Shown here in pieces: positions 17,149 through 25,714 of a stretch of DNA of 36,186 nt (positions within the stretch are counted from its first letter, which is position 1; each line of letters starts with the position of its first letter). A program made the position numbers and the translations under genes. The notes beneath the pieces are model-generated. The model searched no databases. It saw only the letters and a list, made by a program, of their open reading frames with translations, and was not told the DNA's origin. The stretch is from Lachnospiraceae bacterium (GTDB lineage Bacteria; Bacillota; Clostridia; Lachnospirales; Lachnospiraceae). Location of the stretch: positions 1 to 36,186 of the forward strand of contig JALEKK010000008.1 in the NCBI GenBank assembly GCA_022769005.1. Reading direction: 5' to 3'.

Positions 17149-17192
17149 TGAAGGGGATTATTGATAAAATATATCCCCTTTTCTAAAGGGGG
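17149..17192 (+). terminator. Terminator after glmS that overlaps an alternative hairpin covering the GNAT ribosome binding site
   Basis: AAGGGGAT (17151-17158) pairs with ATCCCCTT (17173-17180), followed by TTCT. The same CCCCTTT (17175-17181) can instead pair with AAAGGGG (17185-17191), which contains the only G-rich ribosome binding site of the next gene. The two folds exclude each other. Confidence 0.55.
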
Positions 17193-17203
17193 CAGATAAG
17201 TTA

Positions 17204-17635
17204 ATGAGCATAAGCTATGAGTTTAATTCTGTAAATTTGGATGATTATATTGCATTAAGAAGTTTGGTTAATAAACCTCCTCTTACGACAGAGCTGGCAG
17301 ATCAAATCATGAAGAATTCAATTTGCAGTGTAAGTGCATTTGATGAAGAAGGAAAAACGGTGGGATTCGGAAGGCTCGTCGGGGACGGAGTCGTAATATG
17401 CTATATACAAGATGTAATGGTACATCCGGAATACAGATTCAGGAATATCGGAAAAGGCATTTTGGAACAGTTGGAAGGGTATGTGAAGAGCATTACTCAG
17501 CCGGGAGTTACAATGATGCTGGAGCTTATGAGCACCCTGCATGCAGAACAATTTTATGAAAAACACGGTTATATCAAACGTCCTAATAATGAATACGGCA
17601 GCGGTTTTATCAAATTGATATCAGGTGACGATTAA
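17204..17635 (+). CDS. GNAT-family N-acetyltransferase
   Basis: 143 residues with the GNAT order: ISYEFNSVN strand, SAFDEEGKTVGFGRLVGDG, then YIQDVMVHPEYRFRNIGKGI, whose RFRNIGKG is a variant of the acetyl-CoA loop Q/RxxGxG/A. The C-terminal LHAEQFYEKHGYIKRPN is the usual motif B end. The acceptor substrate is not predictable. GGGGG lies 11 bases before the ATG, longer than normal, and can be masked by a hairpin. The stop codon overlaps the start of the sigma-like gene (TAATGA), so the two are translated together. Confidence 0.85.
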   Translation: MSISYEFNSVNLDDYIALRSLVNKPPLTTELADQIMKNSICSVSAFDEEGKTVGFGRLVGDGVVICYIQDVMVHPEYRFRNIGKGILEQLEGYVKSITQPGVTMMLELMSTLHAEQFYEKHGYIKRPNNEYGSGFIKLISGDD

Positions 17636-18459
17636 TGAACGAAAATGATTTTTTACAGATAATTGATGAATGTCTGCTGTTATCGGCAAGTAATAACAAT
17701 ACCTTAACAAAGGAGCAGATAGCGGAAGTCTTCGGTGATTTTGCACCTACGGAAGATAACCTTAAAAACATATATAATTATCTTATTTCTAAAGGTGTTG
17801 TCATAGAAGGATATATGCCGGAGTTCAATATTTATATCGATAAGTCCGATTCCGAGGGCGGAAATGCCGAAGATGAAGATGAGATATACAATTACATAAA
17901 TGAAATAAAGAGAATAAGCGATATAAAACGAGAGGATATGAGCGATGTGCTTATGCAATCCGTAATTGATAAAGATGAGGATGCAACAAAGGAATTATTC
18001 GACTATGTTCTCTCCAATATTATTGATATGGTAAGCGATTTTGCTGACAGTGAATATCTGATGGATTATGTTCAGGAATGTAATGTCGCAGCAGCGTCAT
18101 ACATACTCGGAAGAGAATTTATAAATGAGAGCAGAGAAGCAAATATTTCGAAATTCGGTACCAATGAAATATTAAATATGGTCGACGAAATAGTAAACGA
18201 AACAAGAGAACTCTCGCAAAAAGCTTTGCGGGCTCTTGCGCATGAAGACGAGTCAACCAAAAGGGCCGCTGATACAATATTAAAAAAGGTTAATTATGTA
18301 AATGACGGAGTAGCAAATTATAAGGAAGAGTATGCCTTGGAACCTACTCCGGAAGAACTTGCCAAATATTTAAATTTGTCGGTTGATGAAATTTTGGATA
18401 CCGTAAAAAATTCAGGATATAAAATAGACGGTATAAATTATGAAAAGAATGATCAATAA
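17635..18459 (+). CDS. Degenerate sigma-70-like protein lacking promoter-recognition regions
   Basis: 274 residues with sigma-70 regions in order but incomplete. Residues 21-58 (NNTLTKEQIAEVFG..., NIYNYLISKGVVIE) resemble region 1.1. After an acidic linker (71-84), residues 83-153 follow the 1.2-2.1-2.2 pattern: YNYINEI for YLKEIG, DKDEDATKELFDYVLSNII for GDEEAKxxLIEANLRLV, and YLMDYVQECNVAA for LDLIQEGNIGL. Residues 229-258 resemble region 3 (EPTPEELAKYLNLSVDEIL). The aromatic melting residues of 2.3, the -10 helix 2.4 and all of region 4 are missing. It probably binds core polymerase, sigma or an anti-sigma factor rather than promoters, but this is inference. It overlaps the GNAT stop and has AGGTGA as ribosome binding site. 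Confidence 0.6.
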   Translation: MNENDFLQIIDECLLLSASNNNTLTKEQIAEVFGDFAPTEDNLKNIYNYLISKGVVIEGYMPEFNIYIDKSDSEGGNAEDEDEIYNYINEIKRISDIKREDMSDVLMQSVIDKDEDATKELFDYVLSNIIDMVSDFADSEYLMDYVQECNVAAASYILGREFINESREANISKFGTNEILNMVDEIVNETRELSQKALRALAHEDESTKRAADTILKKVNYVNDGVANYKEEYALEPTPEELAKYLNLSVDEILDTVKNSGYKIDGINYEKNDQ

Positions 18460-18491
18460 ATAATTGTTATTGTCATATTGAGGTATGTGAA

Positions 18492-19511
18492 ATGTCGAAA
18501 TACGGCCCAAGAATAAAAAACATGTTTAAAAAATTCTTCGATGATAATTGCATGTATTATTCTGCAGTAGTATGTTTTTACATTTTGACATGTACGGTTC
18601 CGATGATACTTTTGATAGTTACGATTATTGGATTTTTTCCGATTAATGCTTCGGATTTTATTAACAATGCATTGGAATATGTCCTTCCTTCAGATGTGGC
18701 AAATTTGGTTTCCGGTGTATTTATAGAACAGTCACAGGGACAAAAAGTTATTTTTACGTCCATATACTCACTGACCGCCATTTATTCGGCGGGAAGTGTC
18801 TTTATGGCAATTATGCAGCTTATGGACAGAATATACGGAGTGGAAAAGAAGGTGTCATGGATAAAAAGGCGGCTTCGTTCCACAAAATATACAATGTATT
18901 TCCTGTTGTTTTTACTTATGGTCATGGGGATTTTTGTATACGGTAATTCAATGGCGGAATCCATTGAATCATTTGCTCCAAACTGGGCAACCATTATACA
19001 GTCAATAGAGATAAGCAAACCTATAGTATTGCCAATCGGCTTTATAACTGCATTTACGATTATGTATATGCATGTTCCCAACAGAAAAAGTACTTTTTTT
19101 AAAGAACTTCCGGGGGCAATAGTTGCGGCGGTAGGTTGGCTTATATTTACAAACATTTATTACATGATTGTAAATTCATCAAGTCAAATTAACCTTGTAT
19201 ATGGGAGTTTGTCCAATTTTATTATGGCGCTTTTCTGGCTGTATTTCGGAATAATGATTATTTTTATAGGAGCCGAATTTAATTCATATATTGAAAAGGG
19301 ATGGATTGTTCTTCCTAAATGGATGATAGTACATGAGTGGCCGATATTTGACGGATTAAGAATGAAATATCGAGCAAAAAAGGTTGATAAAAAATACGGT
19401 AAGCAAAAGAATAATGACAATAAATATTCCGACGACAGTGAATATAACACGGAATCATACGTTGAAGCAGACGATAAAAATGAAAATGATATCGGCAAAA
19501 AAGAAAAATAA
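18492..19511 (+). CDS. YihY/virulence factor BrkB family membrane protein
   Basis: 339 residues with about six membrane segments (roughly 24-47, 95-115, 132-152, 178-195, 213-233, 240-262). Family marks are YYSAVVCFYILTCTVPM, TAIYSAGSVFMAIMQLMDRIYG, KELPGAIVAAVGWLIFTNIY and LYFGIMIIFIGAEFNSYIE. The tail from about 295 is charged and rich in Lys, Asp and Asn, so cytoplasmic. The family was once confused with RNase BN; its real role is unknown. It starts 32 bases after the sigma-like gene with a weak GAGGT site, so co-transcription is likely. Confidence 0.88.
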   Translation: MSKYGPRIKNMFKKFFDDNCMYYSAVVCFYILTCTVPMILLIVTIIGFFPINASDFINNALEYVLPSDVANLVSGVFIEQSQGQKVIFTSIYSLTAIYSAGSVFMAIMQLMDRIYGVEKKVSWIKRRLRSTKYTMYFLLFLLMVMGIFVYGNSMAESIESFAPNWATIIQSIEISKPIVLPIGFITAFTIMYMHVPNRKSTFFKELPGAIVAAVGWLIFTNIYYMIVNSSSQINLVYGSLSNFIMALFWLYFGIMIIFIGAEFNSYIEKGWIVLPKWMIVHEWPIFDGLRMKYRAKKVDKKYGKQKNNDNKYSDDSEYNTESYVEADDKNENDIGKKEK

Positions 19512-19690
19512 AAAAGCCCGAAGTGCCGTTATGTGCAGTTAAGACCCGGCAAAAAAGCCAGGTGGGTTTCCGCAGGTATATATCTGCCTATCAGGTACAA
19601 GCGAGACTTGACATCAACATACCGATTAAGAATCCCGTTTAAAAAGCGTCGGATCAAATATTGCACATTATCGAACACCCCAGGAACTTA
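19512..19690 (+). ncRNA. Structured non-coding RNA, possibly the raiA motif
   Basis: No gene fits here, but a compact fold does. A closing helix pairs ATGTGCA (19531-19537) with TGCACAT (19662-19668), extended by CG/CG and GTG/CAC toward 19523 and 19678. Inside are hairpins ACCC-GGC/GCC-GGGT (19544-19567), GCAG/CTGC (19572-19587), TCAGGT/ACTTGA (19591-19611) and CCGA/TCGG (19622-19652). Unpaired A-rich pieces such as AAGAATCCCG and GGATCAAATAT look conserved. From memory this resembles an abundant clostridial RNA, and I suggest raiA (Rfam RF03072), without a search. It sits between brkB and scpA, not beside raiA or comFC. Confidence 0.5.
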
Positions 19691-19738
19691 TGTGTATTAT
19701 ACAATATTTTCTCAAAATGTAAAAGTTGAAATAATAAA

Positions 19739-20530
19739 ATGTCAATAAATGTAAAATTGGAAGTATTCGAAGGACCTTTGGATCTTTTGCTTCATCTGAT
19801 AGAAAAAAGTAAGTTGAATATATACGATGTTTCAATATCCGCGGTTACAGATCAGTTTTTGGAACATATTCGGGAAATGGCTGTTTTCAACATGGATATT
19901 GCAAGTGAATTTCTTGTTATGGCATCAACATTGCTTAAGATTAAATCAAAACTTCTTCTGCCAAAGGAAGAAAAGGCGAAAAGTGAAGATGAATCCGAAG
20001 AAGAATTAAGAAAAAAGCTTATAGAATATAAGAAATTCAAGCTGCTTTCCGAAGAGCTTAGGACAAAATATAACAACGGATCCATACATTTTTACAGAGA
20101 ATCCTCCTTGCCTGATAATATTTCCGTTTACGGAGAAAAGGCAAATGTAATTAAAATCGCAAGAGAAAAGGGACTGAATAATTTCACATTATATGACCGT
20201 TATATAGATATAATAAAAAGAAATTTATATAAAAAAGACAGAGTTAGAAGTCAATTCAGCGGCAGGATAATATCGGAACCGGTAAATGTCAGTGAAAGAT
20301 TGGAAGAAATAAGGAAATTAATGGCTGTTAATAACAGATTAAATTTCAAAGAGCTGTTACCCGAAAAAAACACAAAAACGGCGGAAATAGTTACTTTTCT
20401 TATTCTTTTGGAAATGATGAAAAACGGTGCCGTGGACGTAGAACAAAATGAACAGTTCGGAGATATTGATATAACGGTAAACAGTATTCCGGAAGACTTC
20501 GGAGCCGTTGAGAAATTGGAAGACGATTAA
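19739..20530 (+). CDS. scpA: Segregation and condensation protein A
   Basis: 263 residues of the ScpA kleisin family. The N-terminus VKLEVFEGPLDLLLHLIEKSKLNIYD is diagnostic, followed by MDIASEFLVMASTLLKIKSKLLLP. The C-terminal winged helix is at about 185-245 (FKELLPEKNTKTAEIVTFLILLEMM). It bridges SMC heads and works with ScpB. The ATG at 19739 gives the family N-terminus, but no clear ribosome binding site precedes it (only GTTGA about 12 bases upstream). Its translation may depend on the upstream RNA region. scpB follows after 13 bases. Confidence 0.95.
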   Translation: MSINVKLEVFEGPLDLLLHLIEKSKLNIYDVSISAVTDQFLEHIREMAVFNMDIASEFLVMASTLLKIKSKLLLPKEEKAKSEDESEEELRKKLIEYKKFKLLSEELRTKYNNGSIHFYRESSLPDNISVYGEKANVIKIAREKGLNNFTLYDRYIDIIKRNLYKKDRVRSQFSGRIISEPVNVSERLEEIRKLMAVNNRLNFKELLPEKNTKTAEIVTFLILLEMMKNGAVDVEQNEQFGDIDITVNSIPEDFGAVEKLEDD

Positions 20531-20543
20531 TAAAGGAAATACA

Positions 20544-21149
20544 TTGAAAACAGATTCATCAAAAAAAGATATCTTAACCGGTAAGGCAGAGGCGGTTTTG
20601 TTTGCCCTTGGAAGAGCTGTTAACGCAAGAGAATTAAGCATTGCTCTTGATACGGACACAAGAGAAGTTTATGAAATAATGTCTGAGCTGGAAAAGAAAT
20701 ATGAAGACAGCGACAGGGGACTGTTAATACAGCACATTAACGATACATATCTTCTTACGACAAAATCGGAATACGCCGATTCTATCGCAAGAATAATCAA
20801 TACTCCCGACAGATTTAAATTCACGGATGCATTACTGGAAATCCTTTCTGTTATTGCATATAAGCAGCCGGTTACCAGGTCGGAAATAGAAGAGATAAGA
20901 GGAGTGGGATGCGGAAGCAATCTTAATAGGCTTATCGATTATGAACTGATAGAAGAAAAGGGCAGACTGGATACACCGGGGCATCCAATATTATTCGGTA
21001 CAACAGATAAATTTCTGATTGCATTTGAAATGAACAACTTAAACAATCTGCCAAATATTTCGGATGATTTAATCGAGAGAATAAATGTTGATATCGAAAA
21101 GAGTGAAAATGATGACGAAATATCATTCGGAGACAATGTGAGTCTGTGA
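20544..21149 (+). CDS. scpB: Segregation and condensation protein B
   Basis: 201 residues with the two winged-helix domains of ScpB. Marks are KAEAVLFALGRAVNARELSIALD, LLIQHINDTYLLTTKSEYADSI, then LLEILSVIAYKQPVTRSEIEEIRG and LIEEKGRLDTPGHPILFGTTDKFL. TTG at 20544 follows AAAGGA by six bases and is the best start; another TTG at 20508 would overlap scpA by 23 bases. Together with ScpA it forms the SMC-ScpAB condensin. Confidence 0.95.
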   Translation: MKTDSSKKDILTGKAEAVLFALGRAVNARELSIALDTDTREVYEIMSELEKKYEDSDRGLLIQHINDTYLLTTKSEYADSIARIINTPDRFKFTDALLEILSVIAYKQPVTRSEIEEIRGVGCGSNLNRLIDYELIEEKGRLDTPGHPILFGTTDKFLIAFEMNNLNNLPNISDDLIERINVDIEKSENDDEISFGDNVSL

Positions 21150-21206
21150 TTCGCAAAGTGTAATCAAATTTTAGAAAATGTTAATTGTTCGGCACTTACA
21201 AACAGA

Positions 21207-21235
21207 TTGCATATGCTAATCAATAGTATTAGAAT
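21207..21235 (+). promoter_or_regulatory. Promoter of the M18 aminopeptidase
   Basis: TTGCAT at 21207-21212 and TAGAAT at 21230-21235 have a 17-base spacer. The leader to the ATG at 21311 is about 70 bases. Confidence 0.55.
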
Positions 21236-21310
21236 TATAGATTAAAAACGGACTTATATATTCGTAGTATTTTATAATTCGAATATTTACCATATATTAG
21301 GAGGTGCATT

Positions 21311-22705
21311 ATGGAAAGAAAGAGCGCATGGTATAAATATGACCAAAAAGCAAAAAAAGAAATTTTTGATTTTGCCGAAAAATACAGACAGTTTATCTCT
21401 GACAACAAGACTGAAAGAGAATGTACAAGGACGGCAACAGAGATTGCCAAGGCACACGGCTACAGAGATCTCAAGGATGTAATTAAATCAGGAGATACTC
21501 TTAAGGCGGGAGATAAAGTATATGCCGTAAACTTAGACAGAGCGTGTGTACTCTTTAACATCGGTACAGAGCCTATTGAAAACGGTATGAACATACTCGG
21601 AGCTCATATTGATTCTCCGAGAGTTGACGTAAAGCAGAACCCGCTCTATGAGGATTCTGACTTAGCGCTTCTTGACACGCATTATTACGGCGGAATAAAG
21701 AAGTACCAGTGGGTGGCAAGATCAATGTCTCTTCACGGCATGGTTGCTTTAAAGGGCGGCAAAAATATTGAAATAAGTATAGGTGACAAGGCGGGAGAGC
21801 CCGTATTCTGTATTACGGACCTTCTCGTTCACCTTGCGGCAGAACAGATGAGTAAAACGGCGGCAAAGGTTATTGACGCGGAAGCCATGGATCTTCTTGT
21901 AGGAAACATTCCGTTTGAAATAGAAGGCGAAAAAGAAAAGACTGACCTTGTAAAGAAAAATATTTTACATATATTATCCGAAAAGTACGGATTTGAAGAA
22001 GAAGATTTTCAGTCTGCGGAACTTGAAATCGTACCTGCGGGAGAAGCAAAGGATCTCGGATTTGACTCAAGCATGATAATAGGATACGGTCACGATGACA
22101 GAGTATGTGCATATCCTTCACTGATTGCTCAGGTTGAATCAGGAGAGCTTAAAAAGACAGGTGTTTGCATTCTTGTTGATAAAGAAGAAATAGGAAGCGT
22201 CGGAGCAACCGGTATGGAGTCAAAATTCTTTGAGAACACTGTTGCCGAGGTTCTGAATGCAATGGGTGAATATTCAGAATTAAAGGTAAGAAGAACACTT
22301 GCAAATTCAAAGATGCTTTCAAGTGACGTATCAAGCTCATTTGACCCTAACTATCCAAGCTACTTTGAAAAGAAGAACACTGCATTTGTGGGCAAGGGCG
22401 TTGTATTCAACAAGTTCACGGGTTCAAGAGGCAAGAGCGGATCAAGTGAAGCTCCTGCGGAATTTATTGCGGAATTAAGAGAAGTTCTCGATGACAGAGA
22501 AATCTCATATCAGCTTGCGGAGCTCGGCAAAGTTGATGTGGGCGGCGGCGGAACCATTGCGTTTATCATGGCCAACTACGGAATGAAAGTCATTGACTGC
22601 GGTGTGCCTGTATTAAATATGCATGCTCCTGAAGAAATAATCAGTAAAGTTGATGTATATGAAGCATACTTATGTTATAAGGCATTTCTTGCAAGTATAA
22701 AATAA
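21311..22705 (+). CDS. M18 family aminopeptidase (aspartyl aminopeptidase-like)
   Basis: 464 residues. The co-catalytic metal site is spread as in M18: GAHIDSPRVDVK (first His/Asp), DKEEIGSVGATGMESKF (Glu pair), and VDVGGGGTIAFIMANYGMKVIDCG near the end with ALLxMHAPEE as NMHAPEEIIS. GYGHDDRVCAYPS is also typical. The enzyme removes N-terminal residues from peptides in the cytoplasm. An excellent AGGAGGTG site and many frequent codons suggest high expression. It has its own promoter and a terminator after it. Confidence 0.93.
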   Translation: MERKSAWYKYDQKAKKEIFDFAEKYRQFISDNKTERECTRTATEIAKAHGYRDLKDVIKSGDTLKAGDKVYAVNLDRACVLFNIGTEPIENGMNILGAHIDSPRVDVKQNPLYEDSDLALLDTHYYGGIKKYQWVARSMSLHGMVALKGGKNIEISIGDKAGEPVFCITDLLVHLAAEQMSKTAAKVIDAEAMDLLVGNIPFEIEGEKEKTDLVKKNILHILSEKYGFEEEDFQSAELEIVPAGEAKDLGFDSSMIIGYGHDDRVCAYPSLIAQVESGELKKTGVCILVDKEEIGSVGATGMESKFFENTVAEVLNAMGEYSELKVRRTLANSKMLSSDVSSSFDPNYPSYFEKKNTAFVGKGVVFNKFTGSRGKSGSSEAPAEFIAELREVLDDREISYQLAELGKVDVGGGGTIAFIMANYGMKVIDCGVPVLNMHAPEEIISKVDVYEAYLCYKAFLASIK

Positions 22706-22714
22706 TAGAGCATC

Positions 22715-22748
22715 ATACAGCCGGATTATACGATCGGGCTGTATTTTG
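22715..22748 (+). terminator. Intrinsic terminator after the M18 aminopeptidase
   Basis: ATACAGCC (22715-22722) pairs with GGCTGTAT (22737-22744), then TTTTG. The T run is short, so some read-through into prmA is possible. Confidence 0.65.
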
Positions 22749-22766
22749 CGGTTTAAGGATATGAAT

Positions 22767-23765
22767 ATGAAGTGGATTCGTTACGATATTAAGACAAAAA
22801 ATCATGCATCGGACATAATAACGGCTGAACTTGCCGATTTGGGAATTACATCGGTTGAAGTAACCGATAACAGGCTGCCCGAAAGGGAGGTTCTTGGCGG
22901 ATATGTTGTTGACATACAGCCTGAAAATTATAAAAGTGAACTCGGAGACTCCGCCGTAATTTCATTTTATCTGTCAGAAGATGATGAAAATAAAAGAGAA
23001 CTTTTAGAACAGGTTTCAAAAAAACTTGAAGAATTAAAAATATATACGGATATAGGCGATGCCGTTATTACCACATCCGAAACAGAGGATTTGGACTGGA
23101 TAAATAACTGGAAAAAATATTGGCATTCATTTATGATAAACGATCTTATTATAAAGCCGACATGGGAAAATGAAGATGACATAAAAAAACATTTGCATAT
23201 GTCTGATGATGAATCACTTCAAAAATATAAAATTTTAAATATGGACCCGGGAACGGCGTTCGGAACGGGTTCTCATGAGACCACAAGTCTTGTCATTAGT
23301 ATAATACAGGAACTTATAAAGCCCGGCATGAAGATTCTTGATATCGGATGCGGAAGCGGAATTTTGTCAATTGTATCACTTCTTTACGGCGCGGGAACCG
23401 TAAAGGGCGTAGATCTTGACGATGCTGCGATAGTCGCCTCTGAGGAGAATATTAAAGTAAACCGTCTTGAAGACAGGGATTGTGTTTTTTATAACGGCAA
23501 CATAATCGAGGATAAAGAATTTATCGCACTGTGCGGAAATGACAACGATTTGGTGTATGCGAATATTCTGCCGGAAGTACTTGTTCCGTTATCCGAAAAC
23601 ATTCATAAAAACGTAAAAATCGGCGGATATATCATATATTCCGGTATTCTGGAATATAAGGCGGCCGAAGTATCGGATGCAATAAATGCAAACGGACATT
23701 TTAAAATTACGGAAATAAGAGAAGAAGGCGAATGGCGGGCAATAGTTGCAATAAGGATTATGTAA
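22767..23765 (+). CDS. prmA: Ribosomal protein L11 methyltransferase PrmA
   Basis: 332 residues from the ATG at 22767 (MKWIRYDIKT, the usual PrmA N-terminus; AAGGAT lies nine bases upstream). The N-terminal substrate domain carries LDWINNWKKYWHSF. The Rossmann methyltransferase domain shows the SAM motif ILDIGCGSGILSI, preceded by DPGTAFGTGSHETTSL, and NILPEVLVPL as motif IV. It trimethylates ribosomal protein L11. rsmE follows after three bases, the common prmA-rsmE pair. Confidence 0.96.
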   Translation: MKWIRYDIKTKNHASDIITAELADLGITSVEVTDNRLPEREVLGGYVVDIQPENYKSELGDSAVISFYLSEDDENKRELLEQVSKKLEELKIYTDIGDAVITTSETEDLDWINNWKKYWHSFMINDLIIKPTWENEDDIKKHLHMSDDESLQKYKILNMDPGTAFGTGSHETTSLVISIIQELIKPGMKILDIGCGSGILSIVSLLYGAGTVKGVDLDDAAIVASEENIKVNRLEDRDCVFYNGNIIEDKEFIALCGNDNDLVYANILPEVLVPLSENIHKNVKIGGYIIYSGILEYKAAEVSDAINANGHFKITEIREEGEWRAIVAIRIM

Positions 23766-23768
23766 AAT

Positions 23769-24500
23769 ATGAGAAGTTTTTTTCTTGAACATGAAAAAGT
23801 CAACGGTACGGAGGTCGTAATAGACGGATCGACATTTAATCACGCAAAAAATGTATACAGGCTGAAAGTGGGGGACAATGTAACCGTAACCACCGGAGAC
23901 AACGTGGATTATGAATGCATTATAAAAGAACAGACAGGCAGTGAATTTATATGTGAAATAATACGAAAACATTCAAGAAATTCAGAATTACCCATCGAAA
24001 TTACACTCTATCAGGGACTGCCGAAAGCCGATAAGATGGATCTTATAGTTCAGAAAGCCGTGGAACTCGGCGCATCCCGTATAGTTCCCGTTGCGATGAA
24101 AAGAAGTATTGTTAAGCTGGATGAGAAAAAAAGCGAACATAAGATAAAACGTTGGGATACCATCATTAAAAATGCAGCCGAACAGAGTAAAAGGAGTGTG
24201 CTTCCTGAAATAACAAACATAATGACATTTAATGAAGCAATAAAGGCGGCACAGGACAGCTTTATACTGCTTCCGTACGAATCCGCAAGGGGAGTTGAAT
24301 ATACGAGAGAAGTATTATCGGGAATAGATAAGAAAAGTGTGAGCATATTCATAGGACCCGAAGGCGGATTTGACGATGATGAGATAGACTTTGCAATCGA
24401 AAACGGAGCGCACATTATATCTCTCGGAAGGCGTATTTTGAGAACGGAAACGGCAGGACTTATGCTCCTGTCAATACTTACATATCTATATGAAGAATGA
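23769..24500 (+). CDS. rsmE: 16S rRNA (uracil1498-N3)-methyltransferase RsmE
   Basis: 243 residues of the SPOUT class. The N-terminal PUA-like part carries HAKNVYRLKVGDNVTVT. The knotted domain shows LYQGLPKADKMDLIVQKAVE, IVPVAMKRSIVKL, AAEQSKRSVLPEI, SIFIGPEGGFDDDEID and LGRRILRTETAG, all diagnostic. It methylates U1498 of 16S rRNA. Start three bases after prmA, with AAGGAT inside the prmA end. Its stop is eight bases before the desulfurase start. Confidence 0.96.
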   Translation: MRSFFLEHEKVNGTEVVIDGSTFNHAKNVYRLKVGDNVTVTTGDNVDYECIIKEQTGSEFICEIIRKHSRNSELPIEITLYQGLPKADKMDLIVQKAVELGASRIVPVAMKRSIVKLDEKKSEHKIKRWDTIIKNAAEQSKRSVLPEITNIMTFNEAIKAAQDSFILLPYESARGVEYTREVLSGIDKKSVSIFIGPEGGFDDDEIDFAIENGAHIISLGRRILRTETAGLMLLSILTYLYEE

Positions 24501-24507
24501 GGAAACC

Positions 24508-25698
24508 ATGGAAATATATTTAGATAATGCAGCCACAACGAAGACTCTGCCCGAAGTAAACGATGCGATGAGGGAAGTGCTTGAAAAAGGATTCGGCAAT
24601 CCTTCATCAAAACATATTCTGGGTGTAAATGCCGAAAAATATATAAAGGATGCCACAAAAACCATTTCTAAAATTTTAAAGTGCAATCCGAATGAGATTA
24701 TATATACTTCGTGTGCCACGGAAAGCAACAATACGGCTGTTTTCGGGGCAGCACTTAAAAGAGAAAGATTCGGAAAACATATTATTACAACTCAGATAGA
24801 GCATCCGTCGGTAAAAGAAGCGTTTATCGAACTTGAGAAGAGAGGCTTCAAAGTGACATTCCTTCCGGTTGATTCAAAGGGCAGAGTCGATATTGATGCA
24901 TTAAAAGATGCACTTGATGATGAAACAACATTGGTATCCGTAATGATTGCCAATAATGAAATAGGTACCGTTCAGGATATAGAGACAATAGGAAATATCA
25001 TTAAGGATTTCAATAAAGACATAATATTTCATACGGATGCAGTTCAGGCATTCGGTAAAATTCCCATAGATATAAAAGCCGCAAATATAGACCTTCTCTC
25101 AGTAAGCGCACATAAACTGCACGGACCTAAAGGAATAGGTTTCCTATATAAGAAAAACGGAATTAACATACCTCCTTTATTATACGGAGGCGGGCAGCAG
25201 TCCGGAATGAGATCCGGAACAGAACCCGTATTTTTAATATACGGAATGTCCGTTGCAATAGAAAATGCATTTAAAGACAATACGTCCGTAATTCCGGTTC
25301 CAAAGCATATGAATGACATATACGAACTCAGAGAATATTTTATTAAAGGATTAAAGTCAATTGAGAATGTTTCAATTAACGGATACGAAGACACTGAACA
25401 GGATAGGGAAAAGTACTTTTTACCGAATATCATTTCGGCAACATTTGACGGAATAAGAGCCGAAGTCCTCTTGCATGCACTTGAAGAAAAGGGGATATAT
25501 GTATCATCCGGTTCTGCATGTTCTTCAAATAAGCCCGGCTTAAGTTCGGTTATTCAGGCCATAGGAACAGAGAAGGAAAGGCAGGACTCAAATATAAGAT
25601 TCAGCATGGATGAGTTCATTACAAAAGAAGATATAGATTATGTAATTAAAACTTTAAATGAGGCGGTTCCGTTTTTAAGACAGTTTACACGCAGATAA
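24508..25698 (+). CDS. Cysteine desulfurase (NifS/IscS family)
   Basis: 396 residues, class V aminotransferase fold. The N-terminus MEIYLDNAATTKTLPEV is diagnostic. The PLP lysine is K203 in SVSAHKLHGPKG and the persulfide cysteine is C338 in SSGSACSSNKPG, in the short-loop IscS/NifS style. It moves sulfur from cysteine to acceptors. Directly upstream of thiI (16 bases), so the likely partner is ThiI, as with NifZ-ThiI in B. subtilis. GAGGAAA precedes the ATG at 24508; the ATG at 24490 has no ribosome binding site. Confidence 0.93.
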   Translation: MEIYLDNAATTKTLPEVNDAMREVLEKGFGNPSSKHILGVNAEKYIKDATKTISKILKCNPNEIIYTSCATESNNTAVFGAALKRERFGKHIITTQIEHPSVKEAFIELEKRGFKVTFLPVDSKGRVDIDALKDALDDETTLVSVMIANNEIGTVQDIETIGNIIKDFNKDIIFHTDAVQAFGKIPIDIKAANIDLLSVSAHKLHGPKGIGFLYKKNGINIPPLLYGGGQQSGMRSGTEPVFLIYGMSVAIENAFKDNTSVIPVPKHMNDIYELREYFIKGLKSIENVSINGYEDTEQDREKYFLPNIISATFDGIRAEVLLHALEEKGIYVSSGSACSSNKPGLSSVIQAIGTEKERQDSNIRFSMDEFITKEDIDYVIKTLNEAVPFLRQFTRR

Positions 25699-25714
25699 AG
25701 AATACGAGGTAGAT

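Noticed and set aside
19512-19690. 6S RNA
   Set aside because: The fold has several short hairpins inside a closing helix, not one long rod with a central open bubble.
19533-19748. 71-codon open frame between brkB and scpA
   Set aside because: It overlaps the scpA start, has no ribosome binding site and lies across the paired segments of the structured RNA.
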